Below, in pieces: positions 1 to 7,529 of a stretch of 17,783 nt of DNA. The stretch is from Nitrososphaerota archaeon. Its GTDB lineage: Archaea; Thermoproteota; Nitrososphaeria; Nitrososphaerales; Gagatemarchaeaceae. Position 1 is the first letter of the stretch, and each line of letters opens with the position of its first letter. The stretch spans positions 1 through 17,783 of the forward strand of contig VBPK01000076.1 of NCBI GenBank assembly GCA_005877225.1, in the 5' to 3' direction. Made by a program: the position numbers and the translations under genes. A model generated the notes under the pieces. That model was not told the origin of the DNA. It searched no databases and worked only from the letters and a program-made list of their open reading frames with translations.

Positions 1-290
1 TGAAATTGCTCGAGATCGGGAGGGCCTTGATGGCCGACGCCAGAGTCCTGCTGCTGGACGAACCAATCTCGGGCGTCAATCCCACCCTCGCCCACGAGAT
101 CTTCTCGAAGCTCTTGAAGCTGAGGGACGAGCTCGGCCTCACATTCTTCATCGTCGAGCACAGGCTGGAGGTAGCGCTGGGGTATGTCGACAGAATAATC
201 GCGATGGCCTACGGAAAGGTTCTCACCTCTGGGGACGCAAACAAGGTCCTTAGCGACGCGAGGGTCATAGAAGCGTATCTGGGTGGATGA
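1..290 (+). CDS. livG: LivG-like ABC transporter ATPase, C-terminal part (5' end outside window)
   Basis: This is the C-terminal third of an ATP-binding subunit of a branched-chain amino acid/amide-type importer. The reading frame is open from the window edge (codons begin at base 3, or at base 1 of a split codon), so the TTG at 6 is not the true start. What remains begins just after the ABC signature, with KLLEIGRALMAD, then Walker B and its glutamate (VLLLDEP), the D-loop region GVNPTLAHEIF, and the switch histidine in FIVEHRLEVAL. This wording is LivG-like; bacterial UrtD, as I remember it, reads differently around Walker B. The stop overlaps the GTG start of the next ATPase gene by 8 nt, so the two are translationally linked. 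Permease and binding-protein genes presumably lie upstream. The nearby urease makes urea or an amide a possible substrate, but that is inference. Confidence 0.88.
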   Translation, partial: KLLEIGRALMADARVLLLDEPISGVNPTLAHEIFSKLLKLRDELGLTFFIVEHRLEVALGYVDRIIAMAYGKVLTSGDANKVLSDARVIEAYLGG

Positions 291-1005
291 GGTGCTCTCG
301 GTCGAGCAGGTCTCGGCGGGATACGGAAAGCTACAGATTCTCTCCGATATCTCGGTCGAGGCTCGCCCCAAGGAGGTTACCGTGATTGTGGGACCCAACG
401 GGTCTGGCAAGAGTACGCTCCTGAAGACGATATCGGGACTGACGACCCTCTACCAAGGAAGGATAGTCTTCGATTCGCGGGTGATCTCTGGATTGCCCCC
501 TTACGAGATCGCGCGGCTCGGGCTCGCCTATCTTCCCCAGACCGAGAGTGTCTTCACACAGCTCACGGTAACCGAAAATTTCAAGATGGCCGGGTACACC
601 GTGGGTGCGGAAGACTATGCGACAAGACTTCGAGAGGCGTTGGGAATCTTCCCCCGGTTATCAGAGTACATGGGCACCAAGGTCGCCAACCTCAGCGGGG
701 GGGAGAGGCAGATGGTCGCGATGACGATGGCCATGATAAGAAAACCCAAGGCCATAATGTTCGACGAACCCACCGCTAACCTTGCACCGAAGATCGCCAC
801 CGAGGTGCTTGAGACCATAAAGTCTTTGGCGAGTGACCTGGGCCTTGCCGTCGTCCTAGTGGAGCAGAACGCGAGGAGAGCCCTCGAGATGGGAGATAGG
901 GCCTACCTGCTTGTCGGTGGGAAGAAGGTCTTCGAGGGAGGCAGTAAGGAGCTTCTCTCCCATCAGGAGCTCGCGAGGATGTACCTCGGACTGAAACTCT
1001 CGTAA
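283..1005 (+). CDS. livF: LivF-like ABC transporter ATPase
   Basis: This is the complete second ATPase (240 aa, the usual LivF length) of the same importer; it would act on the cytoplasmic face of the membrane with the LivG-like subunit. Walker A is GPNGSGKST at residues 37-45, the Q-loop is in AYLPQTESVF near 82-91, the signature is LSGGERQ at 137-143, and Walker B is AIMFDEP at 157-163. The usual switch histidine is replaced by glutamine in VVLVEQNA, as is normal for LivF/UrtE proteins. The start is GTG at 283, inside the end of livG; another in-frame GTG lies at 292. The Walker A wording favours LivF over the urea-specific UrtE, so the substrate is open: branched-chain amino acids, amides or urea. 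The gene ends 15 bp from the convergent oxidase gene. Confidence 0.9.
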   Translation: MDEVLSVEQVSAGYGKLQILSDISVEARPKEVTVIVGPNGSGKSTLLKTISGLTTLYQGRIVFDSRVISGLPPYEIARLGLAYLPQTESVFTQLTVTENFKMAGYTVGAEDYATRLREALGIFPRLSEYMGTKVANLSGGERQMVAMTMAMIRKPKAIMFDEPTANLAPKIATEVLETIKSLASDLGLAVVLVEQNARRALEMGDRAYLLVGGKKVFEGGSKELLSHQELARMYLGLKLS

Positions 1006-1020
1006 GTCCCCCAGGCTCAC

Positions 1021-2154
1021 TTACGTTATCCCTAGACGCGCGAGAGAGAAGAGGGAGATGTCTTGCCTTGTAAATCCTCGGAGAGCCAGCTCCGAAACTA
1101 TCTCGCCGATGACTGAGGAGAACTTGAAGCCGTGACCCGAGCACGGGCTCACCAGCCAGATGTTGCGATGGCGTGGGTGACGGTCGATGACGAAGTGGCC
1201 GTCGGGGGTATTGGTGTAGGTGCATGTCATCGAGGATATTGGCGTCCTATCGAGGAGCGGCAGGCGGCTCTTGAGGAAGGTCCTGACCGGCGCCTCGTCC
1301 TCAGCGGTCACCCTTCTATCGACCTCATCCGGGGGAGAGACCCTGCCGCCGTGGTGGCGCGCAGCCTTGACGCCATGTCCCGTGTTGGGGATACCGTAGA
1401 AGATCCTCCCCCTCCCGACTTCCCAGCCGAAGATGGGCATCCTCCGGGGGTTGAATAGTTCTCCCCTCGTAGACGGCCTGAACCAGAAGATTACCTGCCT
1501 CTCGCACTCGAGGGGAAGTCTCAGGTCGGGCAGCAGTGACCGGTTCCACGGTCCTGCAGCAAAGATCACCTTCTCCGCAGCGTACGTTTCCTTTTCAGTA
1601 TGAATTGTGACCAAACTCCTTCCCGCCTCCCAACGAGTTACCCTCTCCCCAAAGTGAAACTTAGTCCCCTCCTCCTCAGCCATCTCCTTGTGGGCCTCGA
1701 TGCATCTGTCCGGAAAGAGGATCCCGGCGTTTGGCTCGTAGAGGGCACGCTCCGAATCGGAGGCGGCGAAGGCGGGGAACCTCTCGGCCAACTCCTTCGT
1801 ATCCAGAAGCGAGTGAGGTAGGCTGTACTCCCGTGCGCTTCTGAGCGACCCGACGACGATGGGGCTGTCGGGCTTACCTATCATAAGGCCGCCAGTAACC
1901 TCCAAGAGACGCCTCCCTGTTTCCTTCTCCAATGCCGCCCAGAGCTGAAAAGCCCGCTTCGCCAGTCTCACGTACCTCGGGTCCTCGAAGTACGCCGTTC
2001 GAATTATCTTCGTCCTGCCGTGCGAAGACCCATTTTCGTGATTGAGTTTGAACCTCTCCAAGACGAGGGTCCTCGCGCCCCTTCTAGAGAGGTGATAAGA
2101 TATTGAGGAGCCCATTCCTCCGCAGCCCACGACGATTGTCTCGAACCGCTTCAA
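1021..2154 (-). CDS. FAD-dependent amino acid oxidase, monomeric sarcosine oxidase / N-methyl amino acid oxidase family
   Basis: This flavoenzyme probably removes the N-methyl group of a secondary amino acid (sarcosine, N-methylglutamate or similar) by oxidation. From the TTG at 2154 it is 377 aa, close to the roughly 390 aa of monomeric sarcosine oxidases (MSOX). The Rossmann motif GCGGMGS lies at residues 10-16. HGRTKIIRTAY (45-55) matches the substrate-arginine region of MSOX. Lys263 and His267, four residues apart, correspond to the oxygen-activating Lys265 and His269. Cys311 in TCTYTNTPDGHF corresponds to the covalent-FAD Cys315, and Lys344 in SGHGFKFSS to Lys348. All key residues are therefore kept, predicting an oxygen-reactive, covalently flavinylated oxidase. 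The frame extends to a TTG at 2211, but that lies against the TATA-like box and would add 19 unconserved residues. The gene is divergent from the urease operon. It could be a substitute for the missing MgdA subunit (inference). Confidence 0.85.
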   Translation of the reverse strand: MKRFETIVVGCGGMGSSISYHLSRRGARTLVLERFKLNHENGSSHGRTKIIRTAYFEDPRYVRLAKRAFQLWAALEKETGRRLLEVTGGLMIGKPDSPIVVGSLRSAREYSLPHSLLDTKELAERFPAFAASDSERALYEPNAGILFPDRCIEAHKEMAEEEGTKFHFGERVTRWEAGRSLVTIHTEKETYAAEKVIFAAGPWNRSLLPDLRLPLECERQVIFWFRPSTRGELFNPRRMPIFGWEVGRGRIFYGIPNTGHGVKAARHHGGRVSPPDEVDRRVTAEDEAPVRTFLKSRLPLLDRTPISSMTCTYTNTPDGHFVIDRHPRHRNIWLVSPCSGHGFKFSSVIGEIVSELALRGFTRQDISLFSLARLGIT

Positions 2155-2210
2155 CGCCCGGGTGCACCCGCCCTCGACGCCATCTGGGACCGACCCACCC
2201 GCATGACACA

Positions 2211-2220
2211 AGACTTAAAT
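2211..2220. promoter_or_regulatory. TATA-like box in the divergent oxidase/ureA intergenic region
   Basis: The A/T-rich element centred on CTTAAAT stands alone in GC-rich DNA. It lies about 26 bp before position 2242, the expected distance from an archaeal TATA box to a start site, and ureA starts at 2250 after a GGAG at 2239-2242. The core reads TTTAAG on the other strand, so it could also serve the divergent oxidase gene, giving a leader of about 36 nt before its TTG. Assignment is by position and composition only. Confidence 0.5.
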
Positions 2221-2249
2221 TCGTTCCCGCAAAAAATCGGAGTGAGTGA

Positions 2250-2621
2250 ATGATAACTGACAATTTCAAACAAAAATCCTTCCGAGCCGCGTACACTGGA
2301 GTTGAGAATGAGGATACGAGACTAACTCCGAAGGAGGTTGAAAGACTCATCCTCTTCTCCGCGGCCGAGCTTGCGAGAAGGAGGAGGTCAAAAGGACTAA
2401 AGCTCAACCACCCCGAATCGGTCGCCCTCATCTGCGACGAGATCGCTGAGGCCGCGCGAGGCGGGAAGTCTGTTGCCGAGTGCATGGAGCTCGGGACGAA
2501 GATTCTGAGAAGGTCTGACGTCATGCCCGGGGTTCCCGAGCTCATCAGCTTGGTGCAGGTCGAGTGTCTCTTCCCAGACGGGACGAAACTCGTCTCAGTC
2601 CACGACCCGATTAGGGGGTAG
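2250..2621 (+). CDS. ureA: Urease gamma subunit UreA
   Basis: This is the smallest structural subunit of urease, which packs with UreB and UreC to form the cytoplasmic nickel enzyme that hydrolyses urea to ammonia and carbamate. The conserved body starts with RLTPKEVERLILFSAAELA near residue 24 and continues through GLKLNHPESVALICDEI, SVAECM, VMPGVPEL and FPDGTKLVSVHDPI. The protein is 123 aa against about 100 for bacterial UreA; the extra roughly 23 N-terminal residues have no match I recognise. ATG at 2250 is chosen because no good start lies nearer the conserved region and GGAG sits 7 nt upstream. This is the first gene of the urease operon; ureB starts 5 nt after its stop. Confidence 0.97.
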   Translation: MITDNFKQKSFRAAYTGVENEDTRLTPKEVERLILFSAAELARRRRSKGLKLNHPESVALICDEIAEAARGGKSVAECMELGTKILRRSDVMPGVPELISLVQVECLFPDGTKLVSVHDPIRG

Positions 2622-2626
2622 AAGAG

Positions 2627-3025
2627 ATGTCAGTTGGCGAATCTCAAGTATTTCTTCCTGGTGAGGTCATCTACGGAAACGAGCCGGTTGTGACGAACCG
2701 CGGACGCAGGTCTGAGAGGCTCGTTGTCAAGAACACTGGTGACCGTCCCGTTCAGGTAGGGTCCCACTTCCACTTCTTCGAGGTGAACAAGGCGCTCGAA
2801 TTCGACAGGCAAAAGGCCTTCGGGATGCATCTGGACATTCAGGCTGGGACGTGCGTCAGGTTCGAGCCTGGGGACGAGAAGGAGGTCTCGTTCGTGGAGT
2901 TCGGGGGGAGGAAGAAGCTCTGGGGTTTCAACGACCTGACGCGGGGCGATATCCGCTCAAGGGCGGTGCGCAGCAGGGCATTCAAGCTGGCGAGGAAGCA
3001 AGGCTACAGGGATACCGGACGATGA
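2627..3025 (+). CDS. ureB: Urease beta subunit UreB
   Basis: This structural subunit of urease is 132 aa. It shows the family core: PGEVIYGNEP at the N-terminus, then DRPVQVGSHFHFFEVNKAL and FDRQKAFGMHLDI, then AGTCVRFEPGDEKEVSFVEF and a GFN motif near the end. The C-terminal tail of about 25 residues is basic (SRAFKLARKQGYRDTGR) and somewhat longer than in minimal UreB proteins. The stop codon overlaps the ATG of ureC by 4 nt (ATGA), so UreB and UreC are probably made at coupled rates. UreB is a separate protein here, not fused to UreA as in Helicobacter. Confidence 0.97.
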   Translation: MSVGESQVFLPGEVIYGNEPVVTNRGRRSERLVVKNTGDRPVQVGSHFHFFEVNKALEFDRQKAFGMHLDIQAGTCVRFEPGDEKEVSFVEFGGRKKLWGFNDLTRGDIRSRAVRSRAFKLARKQGYRDTGR

Positions 3026-4731
3026 AAGAGATCCCTAGAAAGGAATATTCAGAGCTCTTCGGCCCCACTACAGGGGACAAGGTTAGGCTGGCCGACACTG
3101 CCCTGATGGTCGAGGTAGAGAAGGACCTCCTCGTACACGGAGACGAATGCGTCTTTGGCGGCGGGAAGACTCTCAGGGATGGTCTAGGCCTGGCCCCAGG
3201 TTTTACTTCGGAGATGGGCGCCCTCGATCTTGTCATCACCAATGTGCTGATAATCGACCCAGTACTTGGTATAGTCAAGGCTGACCTAGGAATCAAGAAC
3301 GGTCTCATCGCAGGTGTGGGCAAGGCAGGCAACCCGGACACGATGGATGGAGTGGGTAGGAAGCTTGTCGTCAGTGCCAATACCGACGTGATCTCCGCAG
3401 AGGGGCTAATCGCCACTCCCGGGGGCATCGACATTCATGTCCACCACGACAGCCCGCAACTTGCCTACGAGGCCCTCAGCAATGGGATAACCACAATGAT
3501 AGGCGGTGGCCTCGGCCCGGTGACCGTCGGGATATGCTCAGGCGGCCAATGGAATGTTGGCAGGATGCTTCAACACGCCGAGGCGATGCCCGTGAACTTC
3601 GGTTTCTTGGCAAAGGGCAGCAGCAGCAAGCCAGAATCCTTGGATGAGCAGTTGAGGGGCGGGTGCATAGGTTTCAAGATACACGAGGACTGGGGCGCAA
3701 TGCCTGCAGTAATCGGTCCTTGTCTGGATGTGGCCGACGAGCACGATGTCTGTGTGTGCCTCCACACGGATACACTCAACGAGTCAGGGTTCGTCGAGGA
3801 CACGATTGAAGCCGTCGGGGGGAGGACGATTCACTCCTACCACACGGAGGGTGCTGGCGGGGGGCACGCACCTGACATTATCAGGGTAGCGGGGGAATCG
3901 AATTTCCTCCCATCATCCACCAATCCCACTAGACCCTACACTTTCAACACCGTCGACGAGCACCTTGACATGATCATGACCTGCCACAACTTGAAAGCTA
4001 AGATTCCGGAGGACGTGGCCTTTGCCGAGTCAAGAATACGGGCGGAGACGATAGCCGCCGAGGATGTCCTTCATGATCTGGGAGCGATAAGCATGATTGG
4101 GTCCGACTCGCAGGGAATGGGAAGAATCGGAGAGACCATAGTGCGCACATGGCAGACGGCTCACAAGATGAAGCTCGAGAGAGGCCAGCTGGCCGAAGAC
4201 GGGGAGCAGAATGACAACTTCCGCGTGAAGCGATACATCGCGAAGTATACAATAAACAATGCAATCTCCTTCGGGATTGACGAGTACGTCGGTTCTCTCG
4301 AACGAGGCAAGATGGCCGACATAGTCCTGTGGAAGCCCGGGTTCTTCGGAATCAAGCCGGAGGTCATTGTTAAGGGTGGTTTTCCCGTGTGGGCAGCGGC
4401 CGGGGAGTCGAGCGCCTCCCTCATGACGTGCGAGCCGATCATTTACAAGCCACAGTACGGAGGATTTGGCAAGGCGGTGGGTGCCCTCTGCGCGAACTTC
4501 GTCGCGGCGAGCGCCGTACGGGAGAGGCTGCGAAAGAAGCTGGGTCTGAGCAGGATGATTATACCTGTGAAGGGTACTAGGAAACTGAAGAAGAAGGACA
4601 TGCTGCACAACGAAGCCTTGCCCAAGATCGAGGTGGATCCTGAGACATATGAGGTGACGGTCGATGGAAAACTTGCCACTTCAAAGCCGGCCAAGATCCT
4701 ACCTCTGTCACAGCTCTACACGCTCCGTTGA
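3022..4731 (+). CDS. ureC: Urease alpha (catalytic) subunit UreC
   Basis: This is the catalytic subunit, which hydrolyses urea at a dinickel centre. The length is 569 aa, normal for the family. From the ATG at 3022 the nickel ligands are all present: His139 and His141 (IDIHVHH), the carbamylated Lys219 and His221 (GFKIHEDWG), histidines in CLHTDTLNESG and HTEGAGGGHAPD, and Asp362 (GSDSQGMGR). The mobile-flap Cys321-His322 pair (MTCHNL) is also present. Numbering is offset by two from Klebsiella UreC. After the first His pair, HDSPQ replaces the more usual FICPQ. The frame is open upstream to 2851, but that part overlaps ureB; the true start is the ATG overlapping the ureB stop, followed by the typical IPRKEYSELFGPTTGDKVRL. 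The enzyme should be active if the accessory proteins work. Confidence 0.98.
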   Translation: MKEIPRKEYSELFGPTTGDKVRLADTALMVEVEKDLLVHGDECVFGGGKTLRDGLGLAPGFTSEMGALDLVITNVLIIDPVLGIVKADLGIKNGLIAGVGKAGNPDTMDGVGRKLVVSANTDVISAEGLIATPGGIDIHVHHDSPQLAYEALSNGITTMIGGGLGPVTVGICSGGQWNVGRMLQHAEAMPVNFGFLAKGSSSKPESLDEQLRGGCIGFKIHEDWGAMPAVIGPCLDVADEHDVCVCLHTDTLNESGFVEDTIEAVGGRTIHSYHTEGAGGGHAPDIIRVAGESNFLPSSTNPTRPYTFNTVDEHLDMIMTCHNLKAKIPEDVAFAESRIRAETIAAEDVLHDLGAISMIGSDSQGMGRIGETIVRTWQTAHKMKLERGQLAEDGEQNDNFRVKRYIAKYTINNAISFGIDEYVGSLERGKMADIVLWKPGFFGIKPEVIVKGGFPVWAAAGESSASLMTCEPIIYKPQYGGFGKAVGALCANFVAASAVRERLRKKLGLSRMIIPVKGTRKLKKKDMLHNEALPKIEVDPETYEVTVDGKLATSKPAKILPLSQLYTLR

Positions 4732-4734
4732 GCG

Positions 4735-5259
4735 ATGGTGGCCTTGAGCCTGAGGGTCGAGGCCGTGATGGGGAACGTGTACAGGGACGAAAGATTGGGT
4801 CGCCGGTTTCACGACCTCTTGTCCAAGGACAGGGCGGACCGAATCCGACTGCCGCGGAGGGACGCAGCGAAGAACAGGCTGCGCGTTACCAGTCAACGAG
4901 GGACCGACGTGCTGATAGACGTGCCGAGAGGTACAACCCTAAAGCACGGCGATGTACTCCATCTGGGCGAGGACGAGATTCTTACGGTGGAGTGGCTGCC
5001 AGAAGAGACGATGGTCGTGACCCTTTCCCCTCATGAGGATTGGAGGGAGGGGGTCGAGACCGCGGCGAGGATTGGTTACATGCTTGGTATCAAGCACTTC
5101 CCGCTCTTCCCCAAGGGAAATGAGATTGTGATCCCGATTGAAGGGTCTAAGGAAGACCTCTCGAAGGTGCTTTCTAGCTTCGGTGGGGTATCCTTGAAGG
5201 TTGAAAAGAGGATTCTCGATGTTGAGCCCGAGATACTCGGATATGAGCACACACACTGA
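4735..5259 (+). CDS. ureE: Urease accessory protein UreE, nickel chaperone
   Basis: UreE delivers nickel to the urease activation complex. The protein is 174 aa, starting at ATG 4735, 3 nt after the ureC stop. The N-terminal peptide-binding domain includes the DVPRGTTLKHGDVLHL strand region. The C-terminal metal-binding domain carries GIKHFPLFPKGNEIVIPI, equivalent to the family's GNxHxP segment with the key histidine. The long His-rich tail of enterobacterial UreE is absent; only EHTH remains at the very end. The last 17 nt overlap the chosen start of ureF. ATG at 4771 (VMGNVYRDE) is an alternative start that would drop 12 residues. Confidence 0.93.
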   Translation: MVALSLRVEAVMGNVYRDERLGRRFHDLLSKDRADRIRLPRRDAAKNRLRVTSQRGTDVLIDVPRGTTLKHGDVLHLGEDEILTVEWLPEETMVVTLSPHEDWREGVETAARIGYMLGIKHFPLFPKGNEIVIPIEGSKEDLSKVLSSFGGVSLKVEKRILDVEPEILGYEHTH

Positions 5260-5794
5260 TGACGATCTCGTCTCCACTCTGCAGTTCTCAGACTCTTTCT
5301 TTCCGCTCGGAAGCTACTCTCTGTCATTCGGGATTGAGACGCTCTCGCAACTCGGGCTAGTGAAGGGTACTGATGACGTATCATCCATCCTCTCAGTCTT
5401 CTTGGAACAACTCTCGACCCTGGATTGCGTTGCACTCAGAGGCAGCTTCTCTGCTGCGGGAGAGAACGATCTCCGGCTTCTGGTGGCGATAGACAGGAAG
5501 CTCGCCTCATTCAAGAATGTGAAGGAGTTCAGCGAGGCCAGTAGGAGAACCGGACGCGCATTGCTTCGTACGGTGAGGGCCTTGAAGAAGACCGGGATTC
5601 TTTCCTCATTCTGGAATTTGGTCGAGTCCGGGAAAGCGCCTGGCAACTATGCCGTCTGTCTGGCAATTGCTTGCAGTACTCTAGGCATCGGCGAGGAACG
5701 CGCAGTCATCCTGCTGTTGTACACTTCTGCCGTAAGCCTACTCGGGGCATCAGTCCGTCTCGGAGAGCATGCGTGCTTTCTCTCCCATGCTTGA
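5243..5794 (+). CDS. ureF: Urease accessory protein UreF, apparently truncated by a frameshift
   Basis: UreF is the scaffold protein that links UreD and UreG during nickel insertion into urease. The N-terminal signature LQFSDSFFPLGSYSLSFGIE is clear, followed by mostly helical sequence up to SAVSLLGASVRLG. The ORF is open from 5201, but the ATG at 5243 places the protein just before the conserved start; ATG 5219 is another option. The ORF encodes 183 aa, while UreF is usually about 220-250 aa. After RLGEHA it reads CFLSHA and stops, losing the family's C-terminal segment. That segment is found in the +1 frame directly downstream (5769-5846). The two parts together give about 200 residues, so some 20-35 residues seem to be deleted as well. 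This is a real mutation or a sequencing error; activity is uncertain. Confidence 0.85.
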   Translation: MSTHTDDDLVSTLQFSDSFFPLGSYSLSFGIETLSQLGLVKGTDDVSSILSVFLEQLSTLDCVALRGSFSAAGENDLRLLVAIDRKLASFKNVKEFSEASRRTGRALLRTVRALKKTGILSSFWNLVESGKAPGNYAVCLAIACSTLGIGEERAVILLLYTSAVSLLGASVRLGEHACFLSHA

Positions 5795-5846
5795 CGTGAT
5801 GGGGATGCAACACGTTTATCTCCAATCAAGGATGTTCTACTGCTAG
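5769..5846 (+). pseudogene. Out-of-frame C-terminal tail of UreF
   Basis: Read in the frame one base ahead of ureF, this stretch gives MRAFSPMLDVMGMQ, then HVYLQSRMFYC, then TAG. That matches how UreF proteins normally end: an aromatic-Ala/Ser-Pro-x-hydrophobic-Asp segment, a Met...His helix and a final R-x-F. The tail stops 9 nt before the TTG of ureG, exactly where an intact ureF would end. The family comparison is from memory. Confidence 0.7.
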
Positions 5847-5855
5847 GCACAAGGC

Positions 5856-6482
5856 TTGGCAAAGAAGATAATCCGCCTCGGCATTGGTGGACCGGTCGGC
5901 TCTGGAAAGACCACGCTGATCGAGAAGCTGACCGTGGACCTGAGCAGGAGAGGGATCAAGTTGGCAATAATCAGCAACGACGTGGTTACCAAGGAGGACG
6001 CGATGCGGCTGCACGACAAGCTGTGCCATGAGCTCAAGCTCCTCCCGGACGACCTCGTCGTCGGGATTGAGACGGGCGGCTGTCCACACACAGCCGTCAG
6101 AGAGGACCCTTCCATCAACATCGACGCGCTGCAGCAGATCGAGACGAGGCACCCCGAACTTGATCTTGTGATGATCGAGGGGGGCGGCGATAACATCACC
6201 ATCACCTTCAGCCCGGCGGTTGCGGACTTCTTCATCTACGTCATTGATACCGCGGGAGGAGAGAAGTATCCTCGAAAGAACGGGTTGGGAATAATACAGT
6301 CGGACTTCCTCGTGATCAACAAGAAGGACTTGGCTCCATACGTCGGAGCGGACCTTGCGGTGATGGAGAGAGATGCCAGAGCGATACGCAAGGGAAAGCC
6401 CTTCGTCTTCACGAACTGTAAGACCGGGGAGGGGCTCGACCAGCTCGAGGACCTGATAATGAAGAATGTTCTGCTCATGTGA
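5856..6482 (+). CDS. ureG: Urease accessory GTPase UreG
   Basis: UreG is a SIMIBI-class GTPase that powers nickel insertion into urease with UreD and UreF. It is 208 aa, the normal length. The P-loop is GGPVGSGKTT at residues 11-20, the nucleotide/metal-sensing segment is NDVVTKEDAMRL at 41-52, the metal-binding CPH motif is Cys76-Pro77-His78, the Walker B-like region is IEGGGDNITITFSP, and the guanine-specificity motif is NKKD. VIDTAGGEKYPRKNG is also typical. The start is TTG at 5856; MAKKIIRLGIGGPVGSG leaves no room for another. The stop overlaps the GTG of ureD by 4 nt. Confidence 0.97.
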   Translation: MAKKIIRLGIGGPVGSGKTTLIEKLTVDLSRRGIKLAIISNDVVTKEDAMRLHDKLCHELKLLPDDLVVGIETGGCPHTAVREDPSINIDALQQIETRHPELDLVMIEGGGDNITITFSPAVADFFIYVIDTAGGEKYPRKNGLGIIQSDFLVINKKDLAPYVGADLAVMERDARAIRKGKPFVFTNCKTGEGLDQLEDLIMKNVLLM

Positions 6483-7399
6483 GCCAGTTGGATCTTGCTT
6501 ACTACCAGCCGGCGGCAATACCTCCAGAGGTCCAGACCTACGGTGGAAGAGTAAGACAGCTATCCGTGGGCAGTCCAGGCAAGCTCGGCGGTCTCAGACT
6601 CGCGCTGGCAAAAGACGAGTCAGGAAAGACCATCATCAAGGATGTGTGGAAGCAGATTCCAGTGCAGGTGTTGAGGCCGTTTTACTATGACCAGAATGAG
6701 CCAGATCTAGCCATCGTCTACATCCTCAACCCAACGGGGGGAACGCTCCAGGGAGACCGCATCCGCATTGACATCGACATGGGAACCGCAGCGAGGGCGC
6801 ACCTGACCACACAGGCGGCCACGAAGATCTACAGGATGAACTCTGACTTTGCTACCCAAGTCGTCAACGTGAGTCTTAGAGAAGGCTCGTACCTCGAATA
6901 CCTTCCAGACCAAACGATCCCGTACAGGAATTCCCGATACTACCAAGAGGTAAACGTGGTGATGGGCCGAGATTCTTCGTTCATTTACTGGGAGGTACTG
7001 ACCCCCGGCAGGAAGGGGCGTGAGCACTTTGACTTCGACATCTTCTACTCGAAGCTCAAGGTCGAGGACGAGGCTGGGAACCCATTGTTGTCGGACACGC
7101 TGGTCTTGGAGCCAAAGACATCAATTCTGACTCGAAAAGGATTGATGGGAGGCTATGATGTCCTCGGCAACTTCTACGTAATAAGTGAACGCGTTAATCA
7201 GCAACTTGTCGACATGATCCAGGCGGCCTCTCACAATGAGGACACGCTTCTCGGCGTTAGCCCAACGGCCATGACTCTAGGGCTGGTGGCACGGGTTCTC
7301 GGTCCTTCGTCCAGGGTCGTGAGAAACTGCCTAGAGTCGATGTGGAACATGGCGCGCATTACCGTTCTCGGTTCGCCGGCGCCGAGGATTCGAAAGTGA
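6479..7399 (+). CDS. ureD: Urease accessory protein UreD/UreH
   Basis: UreD binds the urease apoprotein and forms a tunnel passing nickel from UreG to the active site. The protein is 306 aa, starting with GTG at 6479 within the end of ureG (GTGA overlap). Family segments seen: IPVQVLRPFYYD near residues 60-71, NPTGGTLQGDRIRIDIDMG, then AHLTTQAATKIYRM, then YLPDQTIPYRNSRYYQEV, and FIYWEVLTPGRKGRGEHF-like sequence around 180-190. The long N-terminal part before the conserved core (about 55 residues) is more variable. It is the last gene of the urease operon; no T-rich terminator is obvious after it, and a transposase remnant follows. Confidence 0.93.
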   Translation: MSQLDLAYYQPAAIPPEVQTYGGRVRQLSVGSPGKLGGLRLALAKDESGKTIIKDVWKQIPVQVLRPFYYDQNEPDLAIVYILNPTGGTLQGDRIRIDIDMGTAARAHLTTQAATKIYRMNSDFATQVVNVSLREGSYLEYLPDQTIPYRNSRYYQEVNVVMGRDSSFIYWEVLTPGRKGREHFDFDIFYSKLKVEDEAGNPLLSDTLVLEPKTSILTRKGLMGGYDVLGNFYVISERVNQQLVDMIQAASHNEDTLLGVSPTAMTLGLVARVLGPSSRVVRNCLESMWNMARITVLGSPAPRIRK

Positions 7400-7529
7400 T
7401 GCTAGGTCGAGCAGGTTCATATCAGTGAATCCGTCAAGATAACGGAACAGATATGGCGAGGAGACATCCTCCGCATTCATTGGGTGATGAAAAGACGAAG
7501 GATGAGTTCCTCCTAGCCACGAAGGACAG

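Noticed and set aside
283..1005. Assignment of the ATPases as urea-specific UrtD/UrtE
   Set aside because: Walker A and Walker B surroundings read as LivF/LivG; nearness to urease alone is not enough to fix urea as substrate.
776..1225. 149-codon minus-strand ORF across the end of livF and the oxidase gene
   Set aside because: It overlaps two well-supported genes and its product is rich in Arg/Ser/Pro, typical of spurious frames.
2851..3021. Long N-terminal extension of UreC in the same frame
   Set aside because: It overlaps nearly half of ureB and has no urease similarity; the ATG at 3022 gives the standard 569-aa protein and an ATGA overlap.
4030..4608. 192-codon minus-strand ORF opposite ureC
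   Set aside because: Shadow of a GC-rich conserved gene; no recognisable motifs and no start context.
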